From: Sphingomonas kaistensis
GTDB taxonomy: Bacteria > Pseudomonadota > Alphaproteobacteria > Sphingomonadales > Sphingomonadaceae
Length of the DNA: 64,000 nt
Direction of reading: 5' to 3'
Assembly (NCBI RefSeq): GCF_036884275.1
Contig: NZ_CP145607.1
Span: 1,599,001-1,663,000 of the forward strand
Part shown: positions 21,011 to 30,720 of the stretch, in pieces
Position numbering within the stretch: position 1 is the stretch's first letter
Layout of the letters: every line of letters starts with the position of its first letter
Translations under genes and position numbers: made by a program
The notes under the pieces: generated by a model
What the model saw: only the letters and a program-made list of their open reading frames with translations
What the model was told of the DNA's origin: nothing
The model's database searches: none

Positions 21011-22129
21011 ATGCGACGTAGGGCTCTTCATGGCGTGATGGCCTTTGGACTAGCGCTTTCGGCCTGCGGAACGGCCGCCGTTCCGGCCCAGGATCAGCCG
21101 GCGACGGGCGGACAGGTGCCGTTCAAGGTGGCTCCGGTCGCCAGCTTCGACACGCCGTGGGCGATGACCTTCCTGCCGGGTGGCCGCGAGGCGCTGGTCA
21201 GCGAGAAGGAGGGGCGCCTGTGGGTCGTCAATGCCGCCACCGGCGCCAAGACCGCGGTATCGGGCCTGCCCAAGCTCAAGGTCGCGGGGCAGGGCGGTCT
21301 TGGCGATGTAGTCGTCGGCCCGCAGAACCGCATCTATCTCAGCTACGTCGAAGGCGGCGACGGTGGGACCAGCGGTGCGGCGGTCGGCTACGGCCGGCTG
21401 GTGAAGACCGGCGCCACCTACGCGCTGCAAGGCTTCAAGACCGTGTGGCGCCAATCGCCCAAGGTCACCGGCAACGGCCACTTCTCACACCGCATCGCCT
21501 TCGGTCCCGATGGCGCGATGTACCTGACCTCAGGCGACCGGCAGAAATTCCAGCCGGCGCAGGACATGACCGGCAATCTCGGCAAGGTGCTTCGCCTGAC
21601 TCCCGAAGGACAGCCGTTCCCGGGCAATCCGTGGGCGGCCAAAGGCGGTGTGCAGGCGCAATTTTATTCGATCGGCCATCGCAACGTCCTCGGCATCTCG
21701 TTCGCGCCCGACGGAAAGCTCTGGCAGCATGAGATGGGGCCGCAGGGCGGCGACGAGGTCAATCTCATCGTGGCCGGCAAGAATTACGGCTGGCCGGTGG
21801 TGTCCAACGGTTCCAACTATGGCGGCGGCGATATTCCCGATCATCCGACCCGCCCCGAGTTCGAAGCGCCCAAGGTCTGGTGGAACCCTGCTGTGTCGCC
21901 CGCCGGCATGATCGTCTACTCCGGCAACCTGTTCCCGCAATGGAAGGGCGACATCCTGATGGGCGCGTTGTCGGGCAAGTCGTTGATTCGCATCGACGTC
22001 AACGGCGATCAGGCGGCCAAGGCCGAGCGCTGGCCGATGGAGCGCATCCGCGAGGTCGAACAGGGCCCCGGCGGCGAAGTCTATCTTCTCGAGGACAGCG
22101 GCCGGCTTCTGCGCCTGACCCCGGCCTGA
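21011..22129 (+). CDS. PQQ-dependent soluble aldose sugar dehydrogenase-like lipoprotein
   Basis: The product is 372 residues. An N-terminal signal ends in lipobox LSAC (Cys19 region), so it is probably a periplasmic lipoprotein. The six-bladed propeller of the GDH-B/YliI family is shown by PWAMTFLPGG, GGLGDVVVGPQNRIYLSYV, GNGHFSHRIAFGPDG, YSIGHRNVLGISF and EMGPQGGDEVNLI. These enzymes oxidise aldoses with PQQ and pass electrons to the respiratory chain. AGGAGG precedes the start. A strong hairpin terminator follows. Confidence 0.9.
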   Translation: MRRRALHGVMAFGLALSACGTAAVPAQDQPATGGQVPFKVAPVASFDTPWAMTFLPGGREALVSEKEGRLWVVNAATGAKTAVSGLPKLKVAGQGGLGDVVVGPQNRIYLSYVEGGDGGTSGAAVGYGRLVKTGATYALQGFKTVWRQSPKVTGNGHFSHRIAFGPDGAMYLTSGDRQKFQPAQDMTGNLGKVLRLTPEGQPFPGNPWAAKGGVQAQFYSIGHRNVLGISFAPDGKLWQHEMGPQGGDEVNLIVAGKNYGWPVVSNGSNYGGGDIPDHPTRPEFEAPKVWWNPAVSPAGMIVYSGNLFPQWKGDILMGALSGKSLIRIDVNGDQAAKAERWPMERIREVEQGPGGEVYLLEDSGRLLRLTPA

Positions 22130-22136
22130 AGATACG

Positions 22137-22169
22137 AAAAGGGGCGGCCCCGCGAGGAGCCGCCCCTTT
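22137..22169. terminator. Bidirectional terminator between sugar dehydrogenase and CsbD genes
   Basis: The inverted repeat AAAGGGGCGG...CCGCCCCTTT has A and T flanks on either side. It sits between two convergent genes (8 bp after one stop, 22 bp before the other), so it can end transcripts from both strands. Confidence 0.85.
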
Positions 22170-22190
22170 ATATTGTCAGCGATCAGCTAA

Positions 22191-22442
22191 TCAGGCAGCG
22201 CGGCCCTTGCCGCGCAGGCTGTTCAGCACTGCGAGACCAAACACGGCGGCGGCGGTGTAGCTGGCAGCCTTGTTGTTGTTCACGAAGTCGCGAACCTGGC
22301 CGAAGCCCTTGCGCAGTTCGCCCGTCAGCTGATCGACGGTGCCGTCCTGCTGCAGCTTGGCATCGCCGGTGACTTCGCCGAGACCGCGCTTGAAATCGCC
22401 CTTGGTGGCCGTGCCTTCGCCGGCGATCGTGTCGATGTTCAT
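22191..22442 (-). CDS. CsbD-family stress-response protein
   Basis: The product is 83 residues. The CsbD-like core is [31 protein letters not shown] split over about residues 13-45. The C-terminal hydrophobic stretch ([15 protein letters not shown]) suggests membrane attachment, as in alphaproteobacterial CsbD variants with a tail anchor. CsbD proteins accumulate in general stress, but their molecular job is unknown. It is divergent from lnt. Confidence 0.85.
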   Translation of the reverse strand: MNIDTIAGEGTATKGDFKRGLGEVTGDAKLQQDGTVDQLTGELRKGFGQVRDFVNNNKAASYTAAAVFGLAVLNSLRGKGRAA

Positions 22443-22541
22443 TATTGTTCTCCGAAATTGGGTTCGCGGCATCAACGCGCGAGAGGCGCAGGAGTGCCGT
22501 TCGTGTTTGCAGGCGTCCGCGCATCTGCCAAAGGGCCCGGC

Positions 22542-24089
22542 GTGACGTTACGGCCCTCGCACTCGCTGCTCGCTTTTCCCCTCGGCCTCCTGTCCGCGCT
22601 TGCCTTTGCGCCGGTCGGACTGTGGCCGCTGATGCCGCTCGCCTTTGCGGTGCTGGCGCTGCTGGTCGCGCGAAGCGGGAGCTTGCCGCGTGCCCTGTGG
22701 ACCGGCTGGCTGTTCGCGGTCGGGCAATTCGTGCTCGGTCTCAACTGGATCGCTACCGCCTTTACCTACCAGGCGGCGATGCCGGCGTGGCTCGGCTGGC
22801 TGGCGGTGGTGCTGCTCAGCCTGTATCTGGCGGTCTATCCGGCGCTGGCGACCGGCCTTGCCTGGCGCTTCGGACAGTGCTCGCCGACCGGATTGGTGCT
22901 GGCGCTGGCCGGCGGCTGGGCGGTGAGCGAGTGGCTGCGGGCGACCATGTTCACGGGCTTCGCGTGGAATCCGGTTGGCGTAACCCTGCTCGAGACCTTC
23001 TGGCGCTTGAGTGCGGCGGGTATCGGAACGTATGGACTGTCGGTGCTGGTGGTGCTGCTGGGCGGCGCGCTGTTCCTTTTGTTCTCCGCCGCCCGGCGAA
23101 ACGCGCTCGTCCTCGCAACCCTTGTTCTCGCTGTCGGTGCGTCGGGCTGGCTTCGCGCACCGCTACCCCAGGTTGCGGCGGCAAAGAAACTCCGCATCGT
23201 TCAGCCCAACATCGGCCAGGAAGACAAATGGCGCGAAGGGCTGGAAGAAGAAGCCTTCCAACGCCTCTCCAAGCTGTCGGCCCTTCCGGCCGGTGCACCA
23301 CCGACCTTGATCCTGTGGCCCGAGGTTGCGGTGCCGGTCGCCTTTCAGCTCGAAGGTCCGCCGCCCGCGCGCCTGACCACGCCGCTGCCGCCGGCCCGCC
23401 GGGCGGGTGCCTTGCTGCGGCCGGGCGGCGATCTGCTCGTCACCGGCGCCTTTGCGCTGGTAGTCGATCGCAATGCGAAGCTGGTCGGAAGCACCAACAG
23501 CGTGATGCCGATCGCGGGCGACGGAAGCATTCTCGGCCGCTACGACAAGGCGCATCTGGTGCCCTACGGCGAATATCTGCCCATGCGGCCCTTGCTGTCG
23601 GCGATCGGTCTCAGCCAACTGGCGCCGGGCGAAGGCGACACGCTGGAAGGCCCGGGACCACGCAACTTGTCGATCCCCGGCTGGGGCATCATGGGGGTGC
23701 AGGTCTGCTACGAGATCATCTTCTCGGGACAGGTGATCGATCCCGCGCACCGCCCGAACTTCCTGTTCAACCCGTCCAACGACGCCTGGTTCGGCGCGTG
23801 GGGCCCGCCCCAGCACCTCGCCCAGGCCCGCCTGCGCGCGGCGGAGGAGGGATTGCCCGTGATCCGCTCGACCCCGACCGGGATCAGCGCCGTGATCGAT
23901 GCGAAGGGCAATCTCCTGGCCAGCCTGCCGTGGCGGACCGCCGGCGCAATCGATGCCGACCTCCCACCCTCCGCAGCGTCAACGCTTTTCAGTCGCCATG
24001 GCAATGTGATCCCCCTGAGCCTGGCGTTCCTGCTCGTCGTGTTGGCGGTTGGCATGGACGCGCGGGCTCGCTACAGACAGCACATATAA
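22542..24089 (+). CDS. lnt: Apolipoprotein N-acyltransferase
   Basis: Lnt adds the third acyl chain to the N-terminal cysteine of lipoproteins in the inner membrane. The product is 515 residues from the GTG at 22542 ([15 protein letters not shown]); an in-frame upstream ATG at 22458 is possible but adds non-family sequence. Several membrane helices are followed by a nitrilase-like domain with the Glu-Lys-Cys triad: [20 protein letters not shown] and [10 protein letters not shown]. The stop overlaps the palindrome in front of metK, 47 bp upstream of that gene. In the usual order lnt follows corC on one strand; here it is reversed. Confidence 0.97.
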   Translation: MTLRPSHSLLAFPLGLLSALAFAPVGLWPLMPLAFAVLALLVARSGSLPRALWTGWLFAVGQFVLGLNWIATAFTYQAAMPAWLGWLAVVLLSLYLAVYPALATGLAWRFGQCSPTGLVLALAGGWAVSEWLRATMFTGFAWNPVGVTLLETFWRLSAAGIGTYGLSVLVVLLGGALFLLFSAARRNALVLATLVLAVGASGWLRAPLPQVAAAKKLRIVQPNIGQEDKWREGLEEEAFQRLSKLSALPAGAPPTLILWPEVAVPVAFQLEGPPPARLTTPLPPARRAGALLRPGGDLLVTGAFALVVDRNAKLVGSTNSVMPIAGDGSILGRYDKAHLVPYGEYLPMRPLLSAIGLSQLAPGEGDTLEGPGPRNLSIPGWGIMGVQVCYEIIFSGQVIDPAHRPNFLFNPSNDAWFGAWGPPQHLAQARLRAAEEGLPVIRSTPTGISAVIDAKGNLLASLPWRTAGAIDADLPPSAASTLFSRHGNVIPLSLAFLLVVLAVGMDARARYRQHI

Positions 24090-24103
24090 AGCTATCTTTA
24101 TAT
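24084..24103. promoter_or_regulatory. Operator-like palindrome upstream of metK
   Basis: ATATAAAG-CTAT-CTTTATAT has 8-bp perfect arms and is one base away from a perfect 20-bp palindrome. An extra half-site, TTATATCC, follows. It is an AT-rich island in GC-rich DNA and lies 33 bp before the metK ATG, overlapping the lnt stop. From memory it resembles operators of ArsR-type SAH/SAM-responsive regulators (SahR/SamR) of methionine genes in Proteobacteria; this is unverified. Confidence 0.65.
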
Positions 24104-24136
24104 CCTTATATCCGCTCCCAGACGCACCGGAGTCCC

Positions 24137-25348
24137 ATGCGCCAGTCCTATCTTTTCACCTCCGAATCCGTGTCCGAAGGCCATCCCGACAAGGTCGCCG
24201 ACCAGATCAGTGACGCCATCGTCGATCTGTTTCTTAGCAAGGACCCTGAAGCGCGCGTCGCCTGCGAAACGCTAACCACCACCAATCTCGTGGTCCTCGC
24301 CGGCGAAATCCGCGGCAAAGGCATCATGGACGAGGCCGGGAACTGGGCGCCCGGCATCGAAGATGAGATCGAAGAGGTCGTCCGTGAGACGGTGAGGAAG
24401 ATCGGCTACGAGCAGGACGGCTTCCACTGGGAAAGCCTGCGCTTCGAGAACAACCTCCACCCGCAATCGGCGCACATCGCGCAGGGCGTGGACGCCAGCG
24501 GCAACAAAGACGAGGGCGCGGGCGACCAGGGCATCATGTTCGGTTTCGCCTGCGATGAGACGCCCGACCTGATGCCGGCGACGCTCGACTACAGCCACAA
24601 GATCCTCGAAAAGCTGGCCGCCGACCGCCATTCGGGCGCCGCGCCGTTTCTCGAGCCTGATGCCAAGAGCCAGGTCACCCTGCGCTTCGAAAACGGCAAG
24701 CCGGTTGCCGCGACCGCCATCGTCGTCTCGACCCAGCACAAGAAGGGCTATGACGAGGGCGACAAGGAAGCCGAACTCAAGGCCTATGTCCGCGACGCGA
24801 TCGCCAGCGTGATTCCGGCCAATCTGCTGAGCGACGAGACCGTTTATCACATCAACCCGACCGGCAGCTTCGAGATCGGCGGCCCTGACGGCGATTCGGG
24901 TCTGACCGGGCGCAAGATCATCGTCGACACCTACGGCGGGGCGGCCCCGCATGGCGGCGGCGCGTTCTCGGGCAAGGACCCGACAAAGGTCGATCGTTCG
25001 GCGGCTTACGTCTCGCGCTATCTGGCCAAGAACATCGTCGCGGCTGGCTTGGCGACTCGCTGCACCATTCAGCTGAGCTATGCTATCGGCGTGTCGGAGC
25101 CGCTGTCGCTGTATGTCGATACGCACGGTACCGGCAGCGTCGGCGACGACAAGCTCGAGCAGGCGATCGGCAAGATTGAACGGCTCGGCCGGCTGACCCC
25201 GCGCGGCATCCGCACCGCGCTCGGCCTCAACAAGCCGATCTATTCCAAGACCGCTGCCTACGGCCACTTCGGTCGCAAGGCCGAGGGCGAGCTATTCCCT
25301 TGGGAAAAGACCGACCTTGGCGACGAACTGAAGTCGCTGGTCGCCTAA
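24137..25348 (+). CDS. metK: S-adenosylmethionine synthetase
   Basis: MetK makes SAM from methionine and ATP. The product is 403 residues from the ATG at 24137 ([23 protein letters not shown]); the same frame is open far upstream through lnt, but that is not coding. Signatures: [24 protein letters not shown] (methionine/ATP loop) and [16 protein letters not shown]. The N-terminus, all three domains and the KxE end are intact. It is probably co-transcribed with lnt, and may also have its own promoter controlled by the palindrome at 24084-24103. No SAM riboswitch fits in the 47-bp leader. Confidence 0.98.
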   Translation: MRQSYLFTSESVSEGHPDKVADQISDAIVDLFLSKDPEARVACETLTTTNLVVLAGEIRGKGIMDEAGNWAPGIEDEIEEVVRETVRKIGYEQDGFHWESLRFENNLHPQSAHIAQGVDASGNKDEGAGDQGIMFGFACDETPDLMPATLDYSHKILEKLAADRHSGAAPFLEPDAKSQVTLRFENGKPVAATAIVVSTQHKKGYDEGDKEAELKAYVRDAIASVIPANLLSDETVYHINPTGSFEIGGPDGDSGLTGRKIIVDTYGGAAPHGGGAFSGKDPTKVDRSAAYVSRYLAKNIVAAGLATRCTIQLSYAIGVSEPLSLYVDTHGTGSVGDDKLEQAIGKIERLGRLTPRGIRTALGLNKPIYSKTAAYGHFGRKAEGELFPWEKTDLGDELKSLVA

Positions 25349-25351
25349 AGA

Positions 25352-25606
25352 TCAGGCGCCCGCCGCCCGCGGCACGGGAGCAAGCTTGCCCAGCGCGGGC
25401 AGCTTCTCCCGGCTTCGGCCCAGCGACCAGTTGGCCTGCATCCTCACCTGCGGGTTGGGAACGCACCAGATCTCGCCGCCTTCGTCCATGGCAACGACCC
25501 ACAGCAGGTCGAATTCCGGGCCATAGTCGATGACGGCCATGGCCTGACCTTTGCCGCGGTCGACGACATGAAGCGGAAGGGGCGGGGCGAGTTGCGTGAA
25601 GCTCAT
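25352..25606 (-). CDS. Small conserved-type hypothetical protein
   Basis: The product is 84 residues from the ATG at 25606 (MSFTQLAPPLPLHVVDRGKG). The motif DYGPEFDLLWVVAMDEGGEIWCVPNPQVR looks like a small beta-rich fold. It ends 3 bp from the convergent metK stop. Good codon bias and a compact, non-repetitive sequence suggest it is real. I do not recognise a function. Confidence 0.6.
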   Translation of the reverse strand: MSFTQLAPPLPLHVVDRGKGQAMAVIDYGPEFDLLWVVAMDEGGEIWCVPNPQVRMQANWSLGRSREKLPALGKLAPVPRAAGA

Positions 25607-25664
25607 GCCCCCATAAACGATCAATTCGCGATCGCGGGCCCGCAATGGCCCAAAGGCGGGGGAC

Positions 25665-26162
25665 CTACCGCCGGTCGCGGCTGAAGTCGCGGTCCGGCGT
25701 GGGCGTGTCGGGCGATTGCTGGACGCCCACGCGGTGCTTGTAGACCAGTTCGCCGCCAAGCCAGCCCGAGTAAGCCAGGAGTGCTACGCTCGCGAGGCTC
25801 AGCCACACGCCGAAGCCTGCGACCTGATCGGCGCCGCTGGCAAGGCGAATGGCAAGGTTCACAGCCTCGAGCGTCACCACCACGATGTTGGCGATCATGT
25901 GCCGGGTCGCGGCACCGATCGTCTTGATCCGATCGTCGCCGAGATAATCGGTCATTCCCGCCGCCGCCGCGGCCAGCGCGGTAACGAGGCCGATCCCGAG
26001 CAGCCAACTGCTTGCCGTCGCCCAGCCGCGCTCCAGCGTCGTCAGCAACATGACGTCGGTCACCAGCGCGCCGATGAAGCTGACGATGGGGAAAGGAATC
26101 AGCAAAGGGTGGATCGGATGCCCACCGATCTGCGCCGTGCTGCGGGGATTGTCGCCAGTCAT
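25665..26162 (-). CDS. DUF2231 membrane protein
   Basis: The product is 165 residues. The opening IGGHPIHPLLIPFPI with paired HP motifs is the DUF2231 hallmark, followed by four membrane spans. The histidines suggest heme or metal contact in the membrane, but no function is established to my knowledge. Its start is 59 bp from the divergent trmB start. Confidence 0.88.
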   Translation of the reverse strand: MTGDNPRSTAQIGGHPIHPLLIPFPIVSFIGALVTDVMLLTTLERGWATASSWLLGIGLVTALAAAAAGMTDYLGDDRIKTIGAATRHMIANIVVVTLEAVNLAIRLASGADQVAGFGVWLSLASVALLAYSGWLGGELVYKHRVGVQQSPDTPTPDRDFSRDRR

Positions 26163-26221
26163 TACCGTCTTAGCCGCCTTGCCAGTTGTCGCGTGAACGC
26201 AGGGCACTAAAGGCAGGTCCC

Positions 26222-26920
26222 ATGACCGCCTTCAAGTCCGGTGATCCCACCACGCTCAATCGTCTGTATGGCCGCTCGAGTGGCCACAAGCTGCGGCAAG
26301 GCCAGCAGGAGCTGATCGACCGCCTCCTGCCCGAGATCGGCGTGCCCGCCGAGGGCGAGATCAGTTCGCGGATCCTGTTCGGCGACGACCGGCCGCTGCA
26401 TTTCGAGATCGGGTTCGGTTCGGGCGAGCATCTCGCCTATCGCGCCGACCTGCTGCCCGATCACGGCTTCATCGGGTGCGAGCCGTTCTTGAACGGCGTT
26501 GCAACCGCGCTCGGCCATGTCCGCGACGGGCCGCTGCGCAACGTGCGGCTGCACATGAACGACGCGCTCGAGGTGCTGCGCCGGGTGCCCGACGGCAGCC
26601 TCTTGATGCTCTATCTGTTGCATCCGGACCCTTGGCCCAAGGCGCGCCATGCCAAGCGGCGGATGGTGAACGACGGCCCGGTCGGCCTGTTTGCCGACAA
26701 GATCAAGCCGGGCGGCGAACTGCGGATCGCGACCGATCATCCGATCTACCTCGAATGGACGCTGAGCGTCATGGCCCGCCACACCGACACGTTCGAATGG
26801 CTGGCCGAAAAGCCGTCGGACTTTCTCGATCCCCCGTCCGGCTGGATCGAGACCCGCTACGGCGCCAAGAGCCGGCGCGAGGGGCGGCGGCCTTATTATC
26901 TTAAATATCGTCGCCGCTAG
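26222..26920 (+). CDS. trmB: tRNA (guanine(46)-N7)-methyltransferase
   Basis: TrmB methylates G46 of tRNA variable loops. The product is 232 residues. Motifs: SAM-binding LHFEIGFGSGEH, the acidic GCEPF, and the family signature LLHPDPWPKARHAKRR. The ATG at 26222 (MTAFKSGD) is preferred to an upstream in-frame extension; AAAGGCAGG lies just upstream. Its last four bases overlap the end of the convergent corC gene, a tight tail-to-tail fit. Confidence 0.96.
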   Translation: MTAFKSGDPTTLNRLYGRSSGHKLRQGQQELIDRLLPEIGVPAEGEISSRILFGDDRPLHFEIGFGSGEHLAYRADLLPDHGFIGCEPFLNGVATALGHVRDGPLRNVRLHMNDALEVLRRVPDGSLLMLYLLHPDPWPKARHAKRRMVNDGPVGLFADKIKPGGELRIATDHPIYLEWTLSVMARHTDTFEWLAEKPSDFLDPPSGWIETRYGAKSRREGRRPYYLKYRRR

Positions 26921-27795
26921 GCGTCGGGCAGCTCGGTGCCTTCGGGGGCGTGGAGGCGAAGCCGGATTAGCCTGCGCTCATCCGCTTCGACCGATTCCAA
27001 ACGCCAGCCGCTTGGGTGAGCGATGCTTTCGCCCGGCTCTAGGATCCGGCCGGCAAGCAGGAAGGCGAGCCCGCCCAGCGTGTCGACTTCGTCGTCCTCG
27101 GCGATCAGGCGGGCATCGACCGCTTCGGCAAGCTCGTCGAGCTCGAGACGCGCATCGGCTTCCCACAGGCCGTCGTCGAGCCGGGCGAGCAGGGGCTGCT
27201 CTTCCTCGTCATGTTCGTCGGCGATGTCCCCAACGATTTCCTCGACCACATCCTCGATGGTGACGAGGCCCTCGGTCCCGCCGAATTCGTCGATCACCAC
27301 CGCAAGATGCGTCCGCTCGGCCCGCATCCGCGCGAGGAGATCGAGGACACCCATACTTTCGGGCACATACAACGGCACGCGCAGGATCTCGTCGACGCTC
27401 TTGCGCTCGGTGGCGTCGAAATAGGCGTTGAAGACGTCCTTGATGTGAACCATGCCGACGATCTCGTCGAGGCTCTCGCCGGTGATCGGAAGGCGGCTGT
27501 GCCCGGCCTCGGCGAAGATCTTGGCGAGTTCTTCCATGCTGCTGCCATGCTTGGCCGAGATGATCTCGCCGCGGGTGACGCAGATGTCGCCGGCGGTGCG
27601 GTCGCCGAAATGCAGCAGATTCTTCAGCATCTGCCGTTCGAGCGGGCTGAGGTCGCCCTGCTTGGGACTGTCGTCTTCAGCGTCGTCGATCGCTTCCTCG
27701 ATCTGATCGCGCAGCGTCGTCTCGCCGTCGTCGCCGAACATCAGGCTGCGCAGGCCGCGCCACAAGCGCGATCCGGTGTCGGGCTCGGTCGCCAT
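26917..27795 (-). CDS. corC: Hemolysin-family CBS-domain protein (CorC/YbeX)
   Basis: The product is 292 residues. A pair of CBS domains (about 65-185; AGHSRLPITGESLDEIVGMV and a second LAVVIDEFGGTEGLVTIEDV) is followed by a CorC_HlyC transporter-associated domain (about 205-285). YbeX/CorC is linked to magnesium/cobalt efflux, or in E. coli to ribosome metabolism. Its ATG overlaps the ybeY stop by one base. This continues the phoH-ybeY-corC operon. Confidence 0.93.
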   Translation of the reverse strand: MATEPDTGSRLWRGLRSLMFGDDGETTLRDQIEEAIDDAEDDSPKQGDLSPLERQMLKNLLHFGDRTAGDICVTRGEIISAKHGSSMEELAKIFAEAGHSRLPITGESLDEIVGMVHIKDVFNAYFDATERKSVDEILRVPLYVPESMGVLDLLARMRAERTHLAVVIDEFGGTEGLVTIEDVVEEIVGDIADEHDEEEQPLLARLDDGLWEADARLELDELAEAVDARLIAEDDEVDTLGGLAFLLAGRILEPGESIAHPSGWRLESVEADERRLIRLRLHAPEGTELPDA

Positions 27796-28301
27796 CAGGC
27801 GGCCACCTCATAGGGATTGGCAAGGCCAAGCCGAGCGAGGGCGCGGATTTCGCGGGCTTCCATGTCTTCGGCGGTCTCGTCGTCTAAGTGGTCGTAACCA
27901 AGCAGGTGAAGGGTGCCATGCACCAGCAGGTGCGTGGCATGGGACGTTAAAGGCAGGGCTTTTTCCTCGGCCTCGCGGGCGCAGGTTTCGCGCGCCAGCA
28001 CGATGTCGCCGAGCAACAGTTCGGGGCCGGGGGTATCGGCGTCGTCGAGTTCGTCGGCTTCGGCCTGCGGGAAGGACAGGACGTTGGTCGGCTTGTCCTT
28101 GCCGCGCCATTCGGCGTTGAGGCCGCGCACTTCCTCATCATTGGTGAGCACGACCGACAGTTCGACAGGCCGCGCGGCCTGCACGAGCCCAGGAAAGGCG
28201 CTTTCGGCGATGGCGGCCTGGGCCGCGGCTTCGGCAAGCCGCGCCCAGTCGGTGCTACTGTCCCATTCCTCGTCGGCGTCGATAGTAATGTCGAGGCTCA
28301 C
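27795..28301 (-). CDS. ybeY: Endoribonuclease YbeY (rRNA maturation)
   Basis: The product is 168 residues from a GTG at 28301 that overlaps the phoH stop (GTGA). The zinc site is [15 protein letters not shown]. YbeY is a single-strand endoribonuclease for 16S 3'-end processing and ribosome quality control. The alphaproteobacterial spacer [18 protein letters not shown] precedes the active site. Coupled to both neighbours by overlaps. Confidence 0.97.
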   Translation of the reverse strand: MSLDITIDADEEWDSSTDWARLAEAAAQAAIAESAFPGLVQAARPVELSVVLTNDEEVRGLNAEWRGKDKPTNVLSFPQAEADELDDADTPGPELLLGDIVLARETCAREAEEKALPLTSHATHLLVHGTLHLLGYDHLDDETAEDMEAREIRALARLGLANPYEVAA

Positions 28302-29308
28302 CGGCCGGGACCCTCATAGGCTTCGACGATGCGCCCGACGAGCGGATGGCGCACCACGTCGGCGGCGCTGAACCGCACCGTCGCCAGCCGCGGAATGCCT
28401 TCGAGCTTGTCCACCGCATCGGCGAGCCCGCTTTCGACCCCGCGCGGGAGGTCGGTCTGATTGGGATCCCCGCAGATCACCATGCGCGACCGCATGCCGA
28501 AGCGGGTGAGAAACATCTTCATCTGCTGCGGCGTGGTGTTCTGCGCTTCGTCAAGAATGATGAAGGCGTCGCTGAGCGTGCGCCCGCGCATGAAGGCGAT
28601 CGGCGCGATCTCGATCTCACCACTCGCGATCCGCCGCTCTACCTGCTCGGTCGGAAGCATATCGTACAGCGCGTCGTACAGCGGGCGGAGATAGGGATCG
28701 ACCTTCTCCTTCATGTCGCCCGGCAGAAAGCCCAGGCGCTCGCCAGCCTCGACCGCCGGACGCGACAGGATCAGCCGATCGACCTGCCCGCCGATCAGCA
28801 TCGACACCGCCTGCGCTACCGCGAGATAGGTCTTGCCGGTACCCGCCGGTCCCAGCGCGAAGATCATGTCGTCGCGGGCCAGCGCTTCCATGTAGCTGGT
28901 CTGGATGGTCGAGCGCGGAACGATGGTCTTCTTGCGGGTGCGGATCATCACCCGGTTGGGGTTGGCGGCCGGCGCATCGGCGTCGGGCACGATCCCGTCG
29001 AGCTGGCGCTGCGCGCCCATGCCGATTACGCTTTCGACCACCGCCAGATCGACGTCCTGACCGGCATCGAGGCGGCTGTAGAGATCGACCAGCACTTCGC
29101 GGGCCTTGGCCGCGCTGTCGGGCTCGCCTTCGATCTGCACACGGGTGCCCCGCGCGGCGATGTTGACGCCGAGCCGGTCTTCGATCGCCACCAGGTGGCG
29201 GTCATATTCGCCGAATAGCGGCCCAAGCAGATAAGGCTGCTCGAACTCGATTTCGAGGCGGGCGCGGGTGGGGTCGTCCACGGCGCGAAGGTCGGGGCGC
29301 TTGGGCAT
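28298..29308 (-). CDS. PhoH-like ATPase (YbeZ)
   Basis: The product is 336 residues. A KH-like N-terminal region (about 20-75) precedes the PhoH ATPase with Walker [13 protein letters not shown] and Walker [10 protein letters not shown]. The later ...GDPNQTDLP segment is the family's sensor. YbeZ partners YbeY in RNA metabolism. It starts 62 bp after miaB with no terminator seen, so it is probably in the same transcript. Confidence 0.96.
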   Translation of the reverse strand: MPKRPDLRAVDDPTRARLEIEFEQPYLLGPLFGEYDRHLVAIEDRLGVNIAARGTRVQIEGEPDSAAKAREVLVDLYSRLDAGQDVDLAVVESVIGMGAQRQLDGIVPDADAPAANPNRVMIRTRKKTIVPRSTIQTSYMEALARDDMIFALGPAGTGKTYLAVAQAVSMLIGGQVDRLILSRPAVEAGERLGFLPGDMKEKVDPYLRPLYDALYDMLPTEQVERRIASGEIEIAPIAFMRGRTLSDAFIILDEAQNTTPQQMKMFLTRFGMRSRMVICGDPNQTDLPRGVESGLADAVDKLEGIPRLATVRFSAADVVRHPLVGRIVEAYEGPGR

Positions 29309-29370
29309 CTAGCGGCGTGAAGCCTTGAATGTCGTCATCGTTCCCGAATGTAGTGCGTCCTTCGGCAGAG

Positions 29371-30690
29371 TCACGCGGCCTGTTTGCTGCCGGGTGCGAT
29401 CAATTCACCAGCCAGACTGTTGGGCAGCGCAGCGGTCAGGCGCACGTCGATCATGTCGCCGATCTTGGCGTCGGTATCGACGAAGACCGACTGGAGCCAC
29501 GGCGACTTGCCGATCATCTGTCCCGGCTTGCGGCCGACGCGGTCGATCAGGATGCGGGTTTGCGTGCCGACCTTGGACGCATTGAAGGCGCGGCTTTGCT
29601 CCATCACCAGCGCCTGGAGCCGCTGCAGCCTTTCGTCCTTGACCGCCTCGGGGACCTGGTCGTCCATTGTCGCCGCCGGGGTGCCGGGGCGGGGGCTGTA
29701 CTTGAAGGTGAAGGCCGAGGCGTAGCCGACTTGCTCGACAAGGCGGAGCGTCGCGGCGAAATCCTCTTCGGTTTCGCCGGGGAAGCCAACGATGAAATCG
29801 CCCGACAGCGCGATGGCCGGGTTGGCGGCGCGGACCTTGGCGAGAACGGCGAGATAGTCTGCCGCCGTGTGATGGCGGTTCATCGCCTTGAGGATGCGGT
29901 CGCTGCCCGCCTGCACGGGAAGGTGCAGATAAGGCATCAGCTCGGGCACCTCGGCGTGGGCGGCGATCAGGTCGTCGCCCATGTTGATCGGATGCGAGGT
30001 GGTATAGCGGATCCGCTCCAGCCCCGGCAGCGGCGCCAGGCGGCAGATCAGGGTCGCCAGCGTTTCGCTCCCATCCTCCCACGCATTGACGTTCTGCCCG
30101 AGCAGGGTGAGCTCGCGCGTGCCGCCCTCGACCAGCTGGGCTGCTTCGTCAAGGAGATCGCCGATCGGCCGGCTGACCTCGGCCCCGCGGGTGTAGGGCA
30201 CCACGCAATAGGTGCAGAATTTGTCGCAGCCTTCCTGCACTGACAGGAACGCCGACACGCCCACGCGGCGGCGGCGGGGAAGGGCGGCGAACTTGTCAAG
30301 CGTCGGCAGATCGGTATCGACCGGGCGGGCGCCCGCCTCCACTTCGCGCAGCAGTTGCGGCAGCCGGTGATAGGCCTGCGGGCCGACCACGACATCGATG
30401 GCCTTGGACCGGCGCTTGGCCTCGGCGCCCTCGGCCTGTGCGACGCAACCGGCGAGCGCGATTACGGGGCGCGTGCCGTCCTCACGGCGCAGGCGGCCCA
30501 CTTCGCTGTAGGCCTTTTCCGCCGCTTTCTCGCGAATGTGGCAGGTGTTGAGGACAACGACATCCGCGTCTGCACCGGCAGCGACCGGGGTCATGCCCTC
30601 GGCGCCGAGGAGCTCGGCCATCCGCTCGCCGTCATAGACGTTCATCTGGCAACCGAAGGACTTGATGGCGAAGGTGCGGGGGGCGGTCAT
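29371..30690 (-). CDS. miaB: tRNA-2-methylthio-N6-dimethylallyladenosine synthase
   Basis: MiaB adds the methylthio group to i6A37 of tRNAs. The product is 439 residues. The N-terminal cluster cysteines lie in [16 protein letters not shown] and [10 protein letters not shown]. The radical SAM CxxxCxxC is [10 protein letters not shown]-terminal TRAM domain is near [17 protein letters not shown]. The start ATG at 30690 is 30 bp after plsC, so the fur-plsC-miaB-phoH order fits an operon. Confidence 0.97.
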   Translation of the reverse strand: MTAPRTFAIKSFGCQMNVYDGERMAELLGAEGMTPVAAGADADVVVLNTCHIREKAAEKAYSEVGRLRREDGTRPVIALAGCVAQAEGAEAKRRSKAIDVVVGPQAYHRLPQLLREVEAGARPVDTDLPTLDKFAALPRRRRVGVSAFLSVQEGCDKFCTYCVVPYTRGAEVSRPIGDLLDEAAQLVEGGTRELTLLGQNVNAWEDGSETLATLICRLAPLPGLERIRYTTSHPINMGDDLIAAHAEVPELMPYLHLPVQAGSDRILKAMNRHHTAADYLAVLAKVRAANPAIALSGDFIVGFPGETEEDFAATLRLVEQVGYASAFTFKYSPRPGTPAATMDDQVPEAVKDERLQRLQALVMEQSRAFNASKVGTQTRILIDRVGRKPGQMIGKSPWLQSVFVDTDAKIGDMIDVRLTAALPNSLAGELIAPGSKQAA

Positions 30691-30720
30691 GGCGCCGCGC
30701 CTATACGCGGTGCGCGGCGG

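Noticed and set aside
24090..24136. SAM riboswitch upstream of metK
   Set aside because: The leader is only 47 bp and lacks SAM-I/II-like conserved cores; the palindrome fits a protein operator better.
22445..25348. A 967-residue lnt-overlapping/metK fusion protein
   Set aside because: The upstream part is lnt read in the wrong frame; metK starts at the ATG at 24137 with its canonical N-terminus.
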